DNA of 64,000 nt from Flavobacterium terrisoli (GTDB lineage: Bacteria > Bacteroidota > Bacteroidia > Flavobacteriales > Flavobacteriaceae), in the NCBI RefSeq assembly GCF_030167905.1, contig NZ_JARGNA010000001.1, positions 403,444 to 467,443 of the forward strand, given 5' to 3'. Position 1 is the first letter of the stretch. Every line of letters begins with the position of its first letter. A program made the position numbers and the translations under genes. A model generated the notes under the pieces. It saw only the letters and a program-made list of their open reading frames with translations. It was not told the origin of the DNA and made no database searches. Shown here in pieces: positions 34,077 through 41,666 of the stretch.

Positions 34077-34852
34077 TATTTTTTCAATTTAACCATAAAA
34101 GGACTTTTCAATCCTTTGAAGCCGTCTAAATCTGCTTTTATGGAACCAACGGCTAAACTGGCCTTAATTCGCAAAGGTATTTTATTTTCGTCATCTGATA
34201 TCCAAACAGTCAGACTTTCTTCTTCTTTGAATACTCTTCCCGATTGCACCAGAGGTCTGAATACCATGGTTGTTGCGGTTCCAAATTTAGTCTTTAATTC
34301 CTCTCTCCCGGTGAATTTTAACTTGAACTTAAAGATTTCGTCGTCAAAAAACATATCTACTACTATGGATTCACCTACTTTTAGTTTGTTGATATTAGGG
34401 TGATTTCTCAGGTAGTAAAAAGTGGAAAGTATATCTTGAACATTTTCAGTTACCGGAAACGTTTTTTCAGTGTTGCTTTTATAATTCTTCACCAAAACTT
34501 TATTTGCATTTTGATTAAAAAATCCTTCTTGATTTTTTATATAGCCACCTTCATCTATCTTCCTGACGAATTGATAAGGTTTGTTAGTAACTTTATCAAA
34601 ATAACTTTCATAGGTATCATCTACTTTAAAGAAGAAACGTGACATTCCGACAGTATATCCTTTACCGATAACGTGATAAACCTTTTTATTTTCTCTAACG
34701 GCTTCTTTGACTTCAAGAGTGGCATAACCGGCATTGACAAATCCATAGTGGATTCTGAACTTGAACCATTCGCCGGTATCGTAAGCCTCAGGCTTTTGAT
34801 TATCAAAACTTACAGTAATAAACAGCAATAATATGAATAAGTATTTTTTCAT
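34076..34852 (-). CDS. DUF3108 domain-containing exported protein
   Basis: The 258-residue protein has a signal peptide (MKKYLFILLLFITVSF) and the DUF3108 pattern: GEWFKFRIHYGFVNAGYATL at the start of the mature part, VIGKGYTVGMSRFFFKVDD, and later TMVFRPLVQSGRVF and LTVWISDDENKIPLRI. The predicted fold is a beta-rich periplasmic lipid-binding-like barrel. The molecular role is unknown. It is the first gene of a three-gene operon with kynA and the M23 peptidase, driven by a consensus promoter. Confidence 0.85.
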   Translation of the reverse strand: MKKYLFILLLFITVSFDNQKPEAYDTGEWFKFRIHYGFVNAGYATLEVKEAVRENKKVYHVIGKGYTVGMSRFFFKVDDTYESYFDKVTNKPYQFVRKIDEGGYIKNQEGFFNQNANKVLVKNYKSNTEKTFPVTENVQDILSTFYYLRNHPNINKLKVGESIVVDMFFDDEIFKFKLKFTGREELKTKFGTATTMVFRPLVQSGRVFKEEESLTVWISDDENKIPLRIKASLAVGSIKADLDGFKGLKSPFMVKLKK

Positions 34853-34891
34853 TTTCTTTTGGATTTTCTACCGTAAGTGCAATATCCGTTC

Positions 34892-34922
34892 CAAAAGTAC
34901 CAAAACAAAAAAACCCAGTCAA
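34892..34922 (-). promoter_or_regulatory. Promoter of the DUF3108-kynA-M23 operon
   Basis: On the minus strand there is TTG, 20 nt, TACTTTTG. The -33 element sits inside the stem of the terminator of the upstream small RNA, so the two signals share DNA. Confidence 0.7.
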
Positions 34923-35015
34923 ATTAATGACTGAGTTTTTATGCTATTAACCAACCAAAAAACTATAAATTATGAAAATTTATCCAAAACTTGAGGAAAC
35001 CACTCCCCTGTTTTG
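34908..35015 (-). ncRNA. Candidate small RNA between hpd and the DUF3108 operon
   Basis: The region between hpd and the DUF3108 gene holds a complete RNA-gene structure on the minus strand: a full promoter (35021-35052), about 75 nt without an ATG-started reading frame, then an intrinsic terminator (34909-34940). The DUF3108 operon has its own promoter after the terminator. The unit therefore looks like a free-standing RNA of about 108 nt, although an attenuated leader of that operon remains possible. The 5' part is G-rich (CAGGGGAGTGG) and could pair weakly with TTTCCT. It is unrelated to the tandem RNAs near purF. Confidence 0.5.
34909..34940 (-). terminator. Intrinsic terminator of the candidate small RNA
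   Basis: On the minus strand AAAAACTCAGTCA and TGACTGGGTTTTT pair around ATTAATT (one mismatch-prone position), followed by T-rich sequence. It could also act in the other direction. Confidence 0.7.
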
Positions 35016-35020
35016 TGCTG

Positions 35021-35052
35021 CAAAGATAAATCAACACGTTGCATTATTGCAA
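35021..35052 (-). promoter_or_regulatory. Promoter of the candidate small RNA
   Basis: On the minus strand there is TTG, 21 nt, TATCTTTG followed by CAGC, an exact consensus match 90 nt downstream of the hpd stop. Confidence 0.65.
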
Positions 35053-35138
35053 GCAAAAAATCAACTTTAACAATAATTTAATAAAATATAGTCTTTTTTA
35101 AGGGTTGTTTTTAAATTATATTTAACAAATTTTAAATA

Positions 35139-36302
35139 TTACAGTGTTCCTCGCAACATTTGCTCTCTTTCTATAGATTCAAATAAAGCTTTAAAATTTC
35201 CGGCTCCGAAACCTCTGGCGCCCATTCTTTGAATGATTTCAAAAAACAAAGTTGGTCGGTCTTCAATTGGCTTGGTAAAGATTTGCAATAAGTAACCTTC
35301 TTCATCCGCATCAATCATAATGCCTAGTTTTTGAAGTTCGTTGATGTCTTCCTTGAATTTATCCATATGGTCTTTTAACCTGTCCGGAATCGCATCATAA
35401 TAAGCTTGTGGGGGTGTGCTCAGGAATTCGATTCCTCTTGAACGCATATCGGCAACTGTTTTGAGAATGTCATCAGTGGCAACGGCAATATGTTGTACGC
35501 CTTCGCCTTCATAGAAATCTAAATATTCTTCAATTTGAGAGCGTTTTTTCCCTTCAGCCGGTTCGTTGATTGGGAACTTGATTCTTCCATTACCGTTACT
35601 CATTACTTTACTCATCAAAGCGGAATATTCAGTGGTAATTTGTTTGTCATCAAAAGAAAGGAAATTCACAAAGCCCATTACATCTTCAAACCATTTTACG
35701 GCTTCATTCATTCTGTTCCATCCTGTGTTTCCAACCATATGGTCAATGAATTTTAACCCAACCGGTGCTGGATTATAATCCGATTTCCATTCGCTGTATC
35801 CAGGTAAAAAGATTCCGTTATAATTTTTACGTTCCACAAAAATAAATACGGTTTCTCCATACGCACCATAGATACCGGCACGTACTACTTCACCGTTTTC
35901 ATCTTTTTCAACAACGGGTTCAAAATAAGGTTTTGCGCCACGTTTTGTAGTTTCTTCGAAAGATTTACGCGCATCTTCTACCCAAAGGGCAATAACTTTA
36001 ACGCCATCACCGTGTTTTTTTACATGTTCTCCAATGGGTGAATCACTGTTAAGAGCAGTGGTTAAAACCAAGCGGATTTTATCTTGCTTTAATACATAAG
36101 ACGCTCTGTCTTTTACACCTGTTTCTAATCCGGCATAAGCTAATGATTGAAAACCGAAAGCTGTTTTGTAAAAATGTGCCGCCTGCTTGGCATTTCCCAC
36201 GTAAAACTCTACGTAATCGGTTCCTAAAAGTGGCAAGAAATCCTGTGCGCCCTCAAATATTTTTTCTAAGCCGTATTCGACTGATTTTATTTCGTTACTC
36301 AT
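35139..36302 (-). CDS. hpd: 4-hydroxyphenylpyruvate dioxygenase
   Basis: The 387-residue Fe(II) enzyme converts 4-hydroxyphenylpyruvate to homogentisate, the second step of tyrosine breakdown. It has two vicinal-oxygen-chelate halves. The iron ligands are His in FIDHMVGN (near 188), His in VQHIAVATDD (near 270) and Glu in TLFFEIIQRMG (near 351). The C-terminal helix segment GFGAGNFKALFESIE is typical. It is downstream of hmgA on the same strand with a 44-nt gap that contains a perfect palindrome; both genes act consecutively, so one operon is likely. Confidence 0.95.
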   Translation of the reverse strand: MSNEIKSVEYGLEKIFEGAQDFLPLLGTDYVEFYVGNAKQAAHFYKTAFGFQSLAYAGLETGVKDRASYVLKQDKIRLVLTTALNSDSPIGEHVKKHGDGVKVIALWVEDARKSFEETTKRGAKPYFEPVVEKDENGEVVRAGIYGAYGETVFIFVERKNYNGIFLPGYSEWKSDYNPAPVGLKFIDHMVGNTGWNRMNEAVKWFEDVMGFVNFLSFDDKQITTEYSALMSKVMSNGNGRIKFPINEPAEGKKRSQIEEYLDFYEGEGVQHIAVATDDILKTVADMRSRGIEFLSTPPQAYYDAIPDRLKDHMDKFKEDINELQKLGIMIDADEEGYLLQIFTKPIEDRPTLFFEIIQRMGARGFGAGNFKALFESIEREQMLRGTL

Positions 36303-36316
36303 AATCTATGTTTTTC

Positions 36317-36328
36317 GGCACTAGTGCC
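36317..36328. promoter_or_regulatory. Perfect 12-bp palindrome upstream of hpd
   Basis: GGCACTAGTGCC lies 14 nt before the hpd start, in the hmgA-hpd gap. It has no following T-run, so it is not a normal terminator. It could be an operator or an mRNA hairpin controlling hpd. Confidence 0.35.
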
Positions 36329-36346
36329 ATTGTTGTGTTTTAATTA

Positions 36347-37504
36347 TTATTCTACCCAGGATTTATAGTATTGTCCGTCGTCCAATCCCATGGCTTCTTC
36401 AGTTACCATTAACGGACGGAAAGTATCCACCATTACAGCTAATTCCTGAGTTTCGGTGTGGCCAATGCTTCTTTCCATCGCGCCAGGCGCAGGTCCGTGA
36501 GGAATACCTTTTGGATGTAAGGTAATATGGCCTTGTTCAATATTGTTTCTCGACATAAAATCGCCATCCACATAATACAACACTTCATCAGAATCGATGT
36601 TGCTGTGATTGTATGGCGCCGGAATCGCTTTTGGATGATAGTCATACAATCTCGGACAGAAAGAACAAACCACAAAAGTTGAAGTTTCAAATGTTTGGTG
36701 TACCGGTGGCGGTTGGTGTACGCGTCCGGTTATCGGTTCAAAATTGTGAATGCTGAATCCATAAGGGAAATTATAACCGTCCCAACCGACAACGTCGAAA
36801 GGATGTGTGGCATAAACCACTTCGTGCATCATGCCTTCTTTTTTGATTTTGATTACAAAATCGCCTTTTTCGTCATGGGTTTCCAATTCGTTTGGCAAAA
36901 TGAAATCGCGTTCACAAAATGGGGAATGTTCCAAATGTTGGCCTGAGGCATTTTTATAACGTTTTGGCGTATAAAACGGCGCAAAAGATTCAACATAAAA
37001 CAAACGGTTGTCGGAACTTTCAAATTCAATTTGGTAAATGATTCCACGTGGAATGATAAGGTAATCTCCATATTCAAAGGGAATATTACCCATCATCGTG
37101 CGCAATTTTCCTTTTCCTTTGTGTATGAAAATCATTTCATCGGCATCGGCATTTTTGTAGAAGTAGGAAGTCAGTGATTTTTTGGGCGCTGCTAATCCGA
37201 TGATGCAATCACGGTTGAGCAACATGGCTTTTCGGCTGTCGAGGAAATCATCTTCCGGTTTTAATTCAAAACCTTTGAAAAGGAGTGATTTTATATTTTT
37301 CCCGATGGCAATCTTGGGCTCAACGGAATAAGATTTTACAATTTCCTTGACCTGTGTTGGTCTGTGAACATGATACAACAGCGAAGAATGGCCATGAAAT
37401 CCTTCGGTACCAAAAAGCTGTTCGTAATACAAACCGCCGGTTGGTTTTTCAAACTGTACGTGTCTTTTTTGTGGAAAATCGCCTAATTTATGATATAGTG
37501 GCAT
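36347..37504 (-). CDS. hmgA: Homogentisate 1,2-dioxygenase
   Basis: The 385-residue enzyme opens the ring of homogentisate to maleylacetoacetate. It has the cupin-type core with PRGIIYQIE near residue 155 and the C-terminal active-site region. There, HQTFETSTFVVCSFCPRL, PYNHSNIDSDEVLYY and GIPHGPAPGAMERS supply the conserved His and Glu iron ligands. With hpd it forms the first part of a homogentisate pathway; the later genes (maleylacetoacetate isomerase, fumarylacetoacetase) are not in the window. The 5' region has AATTTGAAA repeats but no consensus promoter. Confidence 0.93.
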   Translation of the reverse strand: MPLYHKLGDFPQKRHVQFEKPTGGLYYEQLFGTEGFHGHSSLLYHVHRPTQVKEIVKSYSVEPKIAIGKNIKSLLFKGFELKPEDDFLDSRKAMLLNRDCIIGLAAPKKSLTSYFYKNADADEMIFIHKGKGKLRTMMGNIPFEYGDYLIIPRGIIYQIEFESSDNRLFYVESFAPFYTPKRYKNASGQHLEHSPFCERDFILPNELETHDEKGDFVIKIKKEGMMHEVVYATHPFDVVGWDGYNFPYGFSIHNFEPITGRVHQPPPVHQTFETSTFVVCSFCPRLYDYHPKAIPAPYNHSNIDSDEVLYYVDGDFMSRNNIEQGHITLHPKGIPHGPAPGAMERSIGHTETQELAVMVDTFRPLMVTEEAMGLDDGQYYKSWVE

Positions 37505-37665
37505 AGTCTTTTTAATTTGAAAATTTGAAAATAAGATAATTTGAAAATGGATTCAAATCAGTAATAATTTACATAAAAAGAAGTATCACTCACTCCGGAT
37601 TTCTCTTGATGAGGAATTTTAAAAGAATCAATAAATCTTGCCAAACAAGTGTCATTATAGTAGTT

Positions 37666-37740
37666 TTATTTGTCTTTCAGATTTTTGCCTACAACAAGTC
37701 CGATTCCGAAAGCCGCGATAATGGCTAATAATATTATCAT
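37666..37740 (-). CDS. Possible 24-residue single-helix membrane peptide
   Basis: The frame reads MIILLAIIAAFGIGLVVGKN and ends LKDK, i.e. one hydrophobic helix followed by a positively charged tail, as in many bacterial small membrane proteins. A near-consensus -7 sequence GATATTTG (one mismatch) lies about 25 nt upstream. The frame uses normal codons and has an ATG start. The short length makes chance possible. The function is unknown; it stands alone between hmgA and the permease terminator. Confidence 0.4.
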   Translation of the reverse strand: MIILLAIIAAFGIGLVVGKNLKDK

Positions 37741-37818
37741 ATTATGATTTTTGATATACAAATATCGTAATAATATAAATGCTAGGAAATGATAATTATC
37801 AATTTTTTAAAAAACAAA

Positions 37819-37857
37819 AAAGGATTAAAGAGTTTTGAATGACTCTCTAATCCTTTT
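37819..37857 (-). terminator. Intrinsic terminator of the amino-acid permease gene
   Basis: AAGGATTAAAGAGT and ACTCTCTAATCCTT form a 13-pair stem with one mismatch and a 7-nt loop, and T-runs flank it. It lies about 20 nt past the permease stop. Confidence 0.8.
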
Positions 37858-37878
37858 GGTGAAAATTATATAATCGAA

Positions 37879-39354
37879 TTATTCTTTCGGATTATTCAGT
37901 TTACTTCTCTTTTTGCTGTAACCGAAATAGACCACAAAGCCTATGGCTAACCAACCAATAAGTCTTAACCAGTTTGTCCAGCCCAGACCATAAATCATGG
38001 CCAAACAAACAAATATTCCTAAAATTGGCACTAATGGTACAAAAGGGGTTTTGAATTCACGTTTCATATCCGGTTCCGTTTTTCTCAAAACAATCACCGA
38101 AATACAAACTAAAATAAAGGCAAACAAAGTACCGATACTCGTCATATCACCTACGATATCACCAGGAACAAAAGCGGCAAAAAGACCAACAATTACCAGG
38201 ATCACCAAGTTAGCTTTATAAGGTGTTTTGAATCTTGGGTGAACTTCACTAAAGGCTTTTGGCAACAAACCATCTTTACCCATAGAGTAGAAAACTCTCG
38301 ACTGACCCAATAACATTACCAGGATAACAGATGAGAAACCAGCCAAAATAGCCACGGTTACAAATTGGCCTAACCATTCATATCCAGGCATTGCAGAAGC
38401 AATAGCGTTAGCTACAGAAGCTTCTTTACCACCGGTTCTGAAAAATTCTACATCTTCAAGACCAGTCAATACATGCGCAAAAAGAATATATAAAATGGTA
38501 CAGATGGCCAAAGAGCCTAAAATACCGATTGGCATATCGCGTTTAGGGTTTTTGGTTTCCTGAGCTGCGGTACTTACAGCATCAAATCCGATGAAAGCAA
38601 AGAATACCGTTCCTGCCGCTCCAAGTATACCCAATATACCTCCATAACTGTGTCCGACACCATGTTCATCTGTAAATACTCCCGGTTCAGGAATATATGG
38701 CGTATGGTTAGCATCATCGATAAAACTCCAGCCAAAAACAATAATCATCACTACGATGGCTACTTTCACCACCACAATAATTCCGTTTACGAACGCTGAC
38801 TCCTGAGTTCCTTTGATCAAAAGTAAACTGATGACTCCAACAATAAATAAAGCCGGTAAGTTGATGATTCCATTAACACCATCTAATGAAGTTTGGAAAG
38901 GGGAATGACAAAATTCGTATGGAATTGGGCTCACATGGAGCACATTGACCAGCAGATTATTGAGGTATTCACTCCAGGCGATACCTACGGTTGCAGCTCC
39001 AACAGCATATTCCAAAATCAAATCCCAACCAATAATCCAAGCCAGGAATTCGCCCATTGTGGCATAAGTGTAGGTATAGGCACTTCCGGCAATAGGAATA
39101 GAAGAAGATAATTCAGCATAACATAATCCGGCTAATGCACAACCAACAGCAGCTACAACAAAACCTATTGTTACAGATGGTCCGGCATTTTGAGCAGCAG
39201 CGGTAGCAGTTCTAACAAATAGACCGGCACCAATAATAGCTCCAATTCCCAAGGCAACCAAAGACCAGGCAGTTAGTGTTCTTTTTAATCCTTTTTCAGA
39301 TTCAGACGCTTCCGCTAGGAGTAACGCCATAGGTTTTCTTTTCCAAATTGACAT
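37879..39354 (-). CDS. APC-superfamily amino-acid permease (cationic amino acid transporter type)
   Basis: The 491-residue protein has about 12-13 hydrophobic helices. The first carries the APC consensus GIGAIIGAGLFVRTA, part of the substrate site, and SIPIAGSAYTYTYATMGEF marks helix 3. FIGFDAVSTAAQETKNPKRD near residue 260 is the conserved helix 6-loop region of the cationic amino acid transporter branch. It should import amino acids across the inner membrane; which ones is unknown. A second Met at residue 9 is an alternative start. The -33 region of its promoter lies in a perfect inverted repeat. Confidence 0.9.
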   Translation of the reverse strand: MSIWKRKPMALLLAEASESEKGLKRTLTAWSLVALGIGAIIGAGLFVRTATAAAQNAGPSVTIGFVVAAVGCALAGLCYAELSSSIPIAGSAYTYTYATMGEFLAWIIGWDLILEYAVGAATVGIAWSEYLNNLLVNVLHVSPIPYEFCHSPFQTSLDGVNGIINLPALFIVGVISLLLIKGTQESAFVNGIIVVVKVAIVVMIIVFGWSFIDDANHTPYIPEPGVFTDEHGVGHSYGGILGILGAAGTVFFAFIGFDAVSTAAQETKNPKRDMPIGILGSLAICTILYILFAHVLTGLEDVEFFRTGGKEASVANAIASAMPGYEWLGQFVTVAILAGFSSVILVMLLGQSRVFYSMGKDGLLPKAFSEVHPRFKTPYKANLVILVIVGLFAAFVPGDIVGDMTSIGTLFAFILVCISVIVLRKTEPDMKREFKTPFVPLVPILGIFVCLAMIYGLGWTNWLRLIGWLAIGFVVYFGYSKKRSKLNNPKE

Positions 39355-39381
39355 AAATAGTTAGTTTAGTTAAAAGTTTTC

Positions 39382-39414
39382 CAAATATAGTTTTTTATGT
39401 ATCATTTCCCGCAA
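39382..39414 (-). promoter_or_regulatory. Promoter of the amino-acid permease gene
   Basis: On the minus strand there is TTG, 22 nt, TATATTTG. The -33 triplet falls within the inverted repeat at 39410-39430. Confidence 0.6.
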
Positions 39415-39430
39415 AAATATAATTTTTGCG
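39410..39430. promoter_or_regulatory. Perfect inverted repeat over the permease -33 region (possible operator)
   Basis: CGCAAAAAT, ATA, ATTTTTGCG: 9-bp arms with a 3-bp centre. On the strand of both neighbouring genes it is not followed by a T-run, so it is a poor terminator for the patatin gene, and it is placed where a repressor would block the permease promoter. Confidence 0.45.
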
Positions 39431-39444
39431 TTTTAATAAAATTT

Positions 39445-41658
39445 TTAAAACCAAAATCCAACACTGATAAAGGTAAAACCTTTGGTTAGCTCAGGTGACC
39501 AGGTGTATTTAACTTCAACGGGTCCAATCACCGATTCAAACGCATAGCCAATAGCATATCCGTTGTAGGTTGGTTTCGAAAGCCAATTCCCGGTTCGGAA
39601 CAAATCGTCTTCTACGTTAGCAAAATTGGCGGCAAAATTGACGTGGTTTTTTTTGTAAAATTCATAATCTAAAGTGACACACGACTTGATATAACTATCG
39701 GCAGAAATGCTTAAAAAATCATAGCCGTAGAAATGTTTGAAATTGTTTATCGTATTGAAACCGTATCCGCCAAGCACAAAATCAAAAAAGTGGACACTGT
39801 CATTACCAAAAACAAATCCTAAATCAGACTGCAATTTGATGGTCGCTTTTTTGTAGAATGTTTTGACAATTCCAATTTCTCCTTTGGCAATAGAGTAACG
39901 GTTAAATTCTTGTGTGTAATCCGAAGAATAAAGGAATGACTGTATATCGCCCGAGAAAAACCAACCCTTTTTCGGAAATAATTTATTGTCAAAAGAGTCA
40001 TATTTCATATACCCGAAAACGCTGGCATAAGAACTTTTTTCAAACGTCGGATTGACATCACTCAAGTTATCGGTTTGGATTTTCAGGTATTTCCATTCAA
40101 CTCCCGCGCCAATTAAGAACTTTTGGATAAAAACCGTTTGCATATACGCCTGGTTGGTCAAGTCTGAAAAGTCCATATTAATACTGTTCAAGCCCAATTG
40201 TTCCAAAATTTCTCCATCTCTGAAATCGGTTGCAACATTTCGATTGAATTGGTTGAATCTTGACTTAAGTCCGAAACTCCAATAAAAGCCATTGTCAATA
40301 TAGTAATCCAAATTGTATCGGATATTATCGCCAAGCCCTAAATCTAGCGATACAACATCATTTTTGAACAGCGATTTTTTTTGGGTGATATTGGTTAGTA
40401 GTGCGCTTTTGTATAAGCCGTCATAGTGCAAACCAAATTTTAAAAAGGTTTTAACGCTGTTTTCAGCCAAATTCAATTTTAATTCATCCGCGCCTTGATA
40501 AGGTTCAATAGTATAGCTTATGCGGCTAAAGTTTTGTGTTGCGTTTATATTGTTGATTCCCTTTTTTAACTCCTCGTAGCTGATTTTCTTTCCGCTTTTA
40601 ATACGCAATTTGCCCAAAATATAAGCTCTGGTGTAATTGTCAAGTTTGTTAATACTGATGCTTTTAATCTGCAAAGTATCTTTGGCTGCAGAAAGATTGT
40701 TGCGTTTGTAAGTGCCGTCAGGACTGGCCAATTGCATTATTTTATCAATATCGAGGAAAGCCGCCAATTCTCCTTTATTGATAATTTCCCTTCCTTGATC
40801 AAAGGAAATTACGCCATAATTCGAAATATCCGGTTTGATATAAATGTCGGTAATTTTCTTTTTTTCGTTCATGCTTTTGATCATGTCTAAATTGGTAATT
40901 TGTACCAAAATACGAGTGGCATCTTTCAAAGCATCCCGTTTTTTTAAATCATCCTGAACATCTACACCAATAATAATATCGGCACCCATTTTCCGCACTT
41001 CTTCTGCCGGATAATTGTTGACTACACCACCGTCAATCAAAACCCTGCCGTCAATTTCAACCGGGGAAAACAACGAGGGAAAAGCCGAGCTCGCTAACAT
41101 GGCTTGCGCCAAATAACCTTCTTTTAAAATAATAGCTTCACCGGTTTCAATATCGGTGGCCACACAAAAAAACGGAATGGGAAGTTTATCGAAATCTCTA
41201 ACATGTCTGACGTTATGGGTCAGTTTTGACAATAGATTGTAGTTGTACATTCCTTTGGAAAGCGCAATCGGAATCCCGATTTTCATTTTGTGAAACGGTA
41301 GCGAAATAGCATACATTTCGTCGTTGCGTTTTTCATAAAAAGTTTTGGAAGAACGCGGGATATAATCCTGAAGTAATTCGTCGAAATTGGTGTTGTAAAA
41401 AATAGAATCGATTTGAGTCGCGCTATAACCGGAGGCATATAAACCGCCAACCACCGCGCCCATACTGGTTCCGCCAATATAATCGATTTTTACGCCGGCT
41501 TGTTCTAAAACTTTTAATACGCCGATATGAGCAAAACCTTTGGCACCACCACCGCTGAGGACCAAACCAACTTTTGGCCTTCTTTTGTTGATAGTATCTT
41601 GCGCAACAATTATTTGTAGCGAGAACAAGCAAACAAGAACCAATAGTATTTTTTTCAT
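39445..41658 (-). CDS. Patatin-like phospholipase with C-terminal outer-membrane barrel
   Basis: The 737-residue protein has a signal peptide (MKKILLVLVCLFSLQIIVAQ) and a patatin domain with oxyanion loop GLVLSGGGAKGFAHIG, nucleophile Ser in GGTSMGAVV and acid Asp in DGGVVNNYP. A POTRA-like stretch (about 345-420) follows, then a beta-barrel with alternating aromatic strands ending in Phe (TFISVGFWF). This is the architecture of PlpD-type (type Vd) autotransporters in a Bacteroidetes version where the lipase may stay attached. It lies 8 nt after uvrC and is probably co-transcribed with it. Confidence 0.88.
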   Translation of the reverse strand: MKKILLVLVCLFSLQIIVAQDTINKRRPKVGLVLSGGGAKGFAHIGVLKVLEQAGVKIDYIGGTSMGAVVGGLYASGYSATQIDSIFYNTNFDELLQDYIPRSSKTFYEKRNDEMYAISLPFHKMKIGIPIALSKGMYNYNLLSKLTHNVRHVRDFDKLPIPFFCVATDIETGEAIILKEGYLAQAMLASSAFPSLFSPVEIDGRVLIDGGVVNNYPAEEVRKMGADIIIGVDVQDDLKKRDALKDATRILVQITNLDMIKSMNEKKKITDIYIKPDISNYGVISFDQGREIINKGELAAFLDIDKIMQLASPDGTYKRNNLSAAKDTLQIKSISINKLDNYTRAYILGKLRIKSGKKISYEELKKGINNINATQNFSRISYTIEPYQGADELKLNLAENSVKTFLKFGLHYDGLYKSALLTNITQKKSLFKNDVVSLDLGLGDNIRYNLDYYIDNGFYWSFGLKSRFNQFNRNVATDFRDGEILEQLGLNSINMDFSDLTNQAYMQTVFIQKFLIGAGVEWKYLKIQTDNLSDVNPTFEKSSYASVFGYMKYDSFDNKLFPKKGWFFSGDIQSFLYSSDYTQEFNRYSIAKGEIGIVKTFYKKATIKLQSDLGFVFGNDSVHFFDFVLGGYGFNTINNFKHFYGYDFLSISADSYIKSCVTLDYEFYKKNHVNFAANFANVEDDLFRTGNWLSKPTYNGYAIGYAFESVIGPVEVKYTWSPELTKGFTFISVGFWF

Positions 41659-41666
41659 AAAAAGGT

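Larger units (their letters stand above)
37505..37878. other. Intergenic region between hmgA and the amino-acid permease gene
   Basis: This 374-bp gap contains, from left to right: an A+T-rich hmgA upstream segment with three AATTTGAAA-like motifs (37514-37546), a possible 24-codon minus-strand gene (37666-37740), and the permease terminator (37819-37857). Nothing else is evident. Confidence 0.6.

Noticed and set aside
34908..34940. Treating the hairpin before DUF3108 as a classic tryptophan attenuator
   Set aside because: No leader peptide with clustered Trp codons is visible, and the operon has its own promoter after the hairpin.
34972..35070. A 32-residue plus-strand frame (MKIYPKLEETTPLF...)
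   Set aside because: It lies antisense to the candidate small RNA, has no promoter of its own and begins shortly after a terminator. It is kept only as an alternative explanation.
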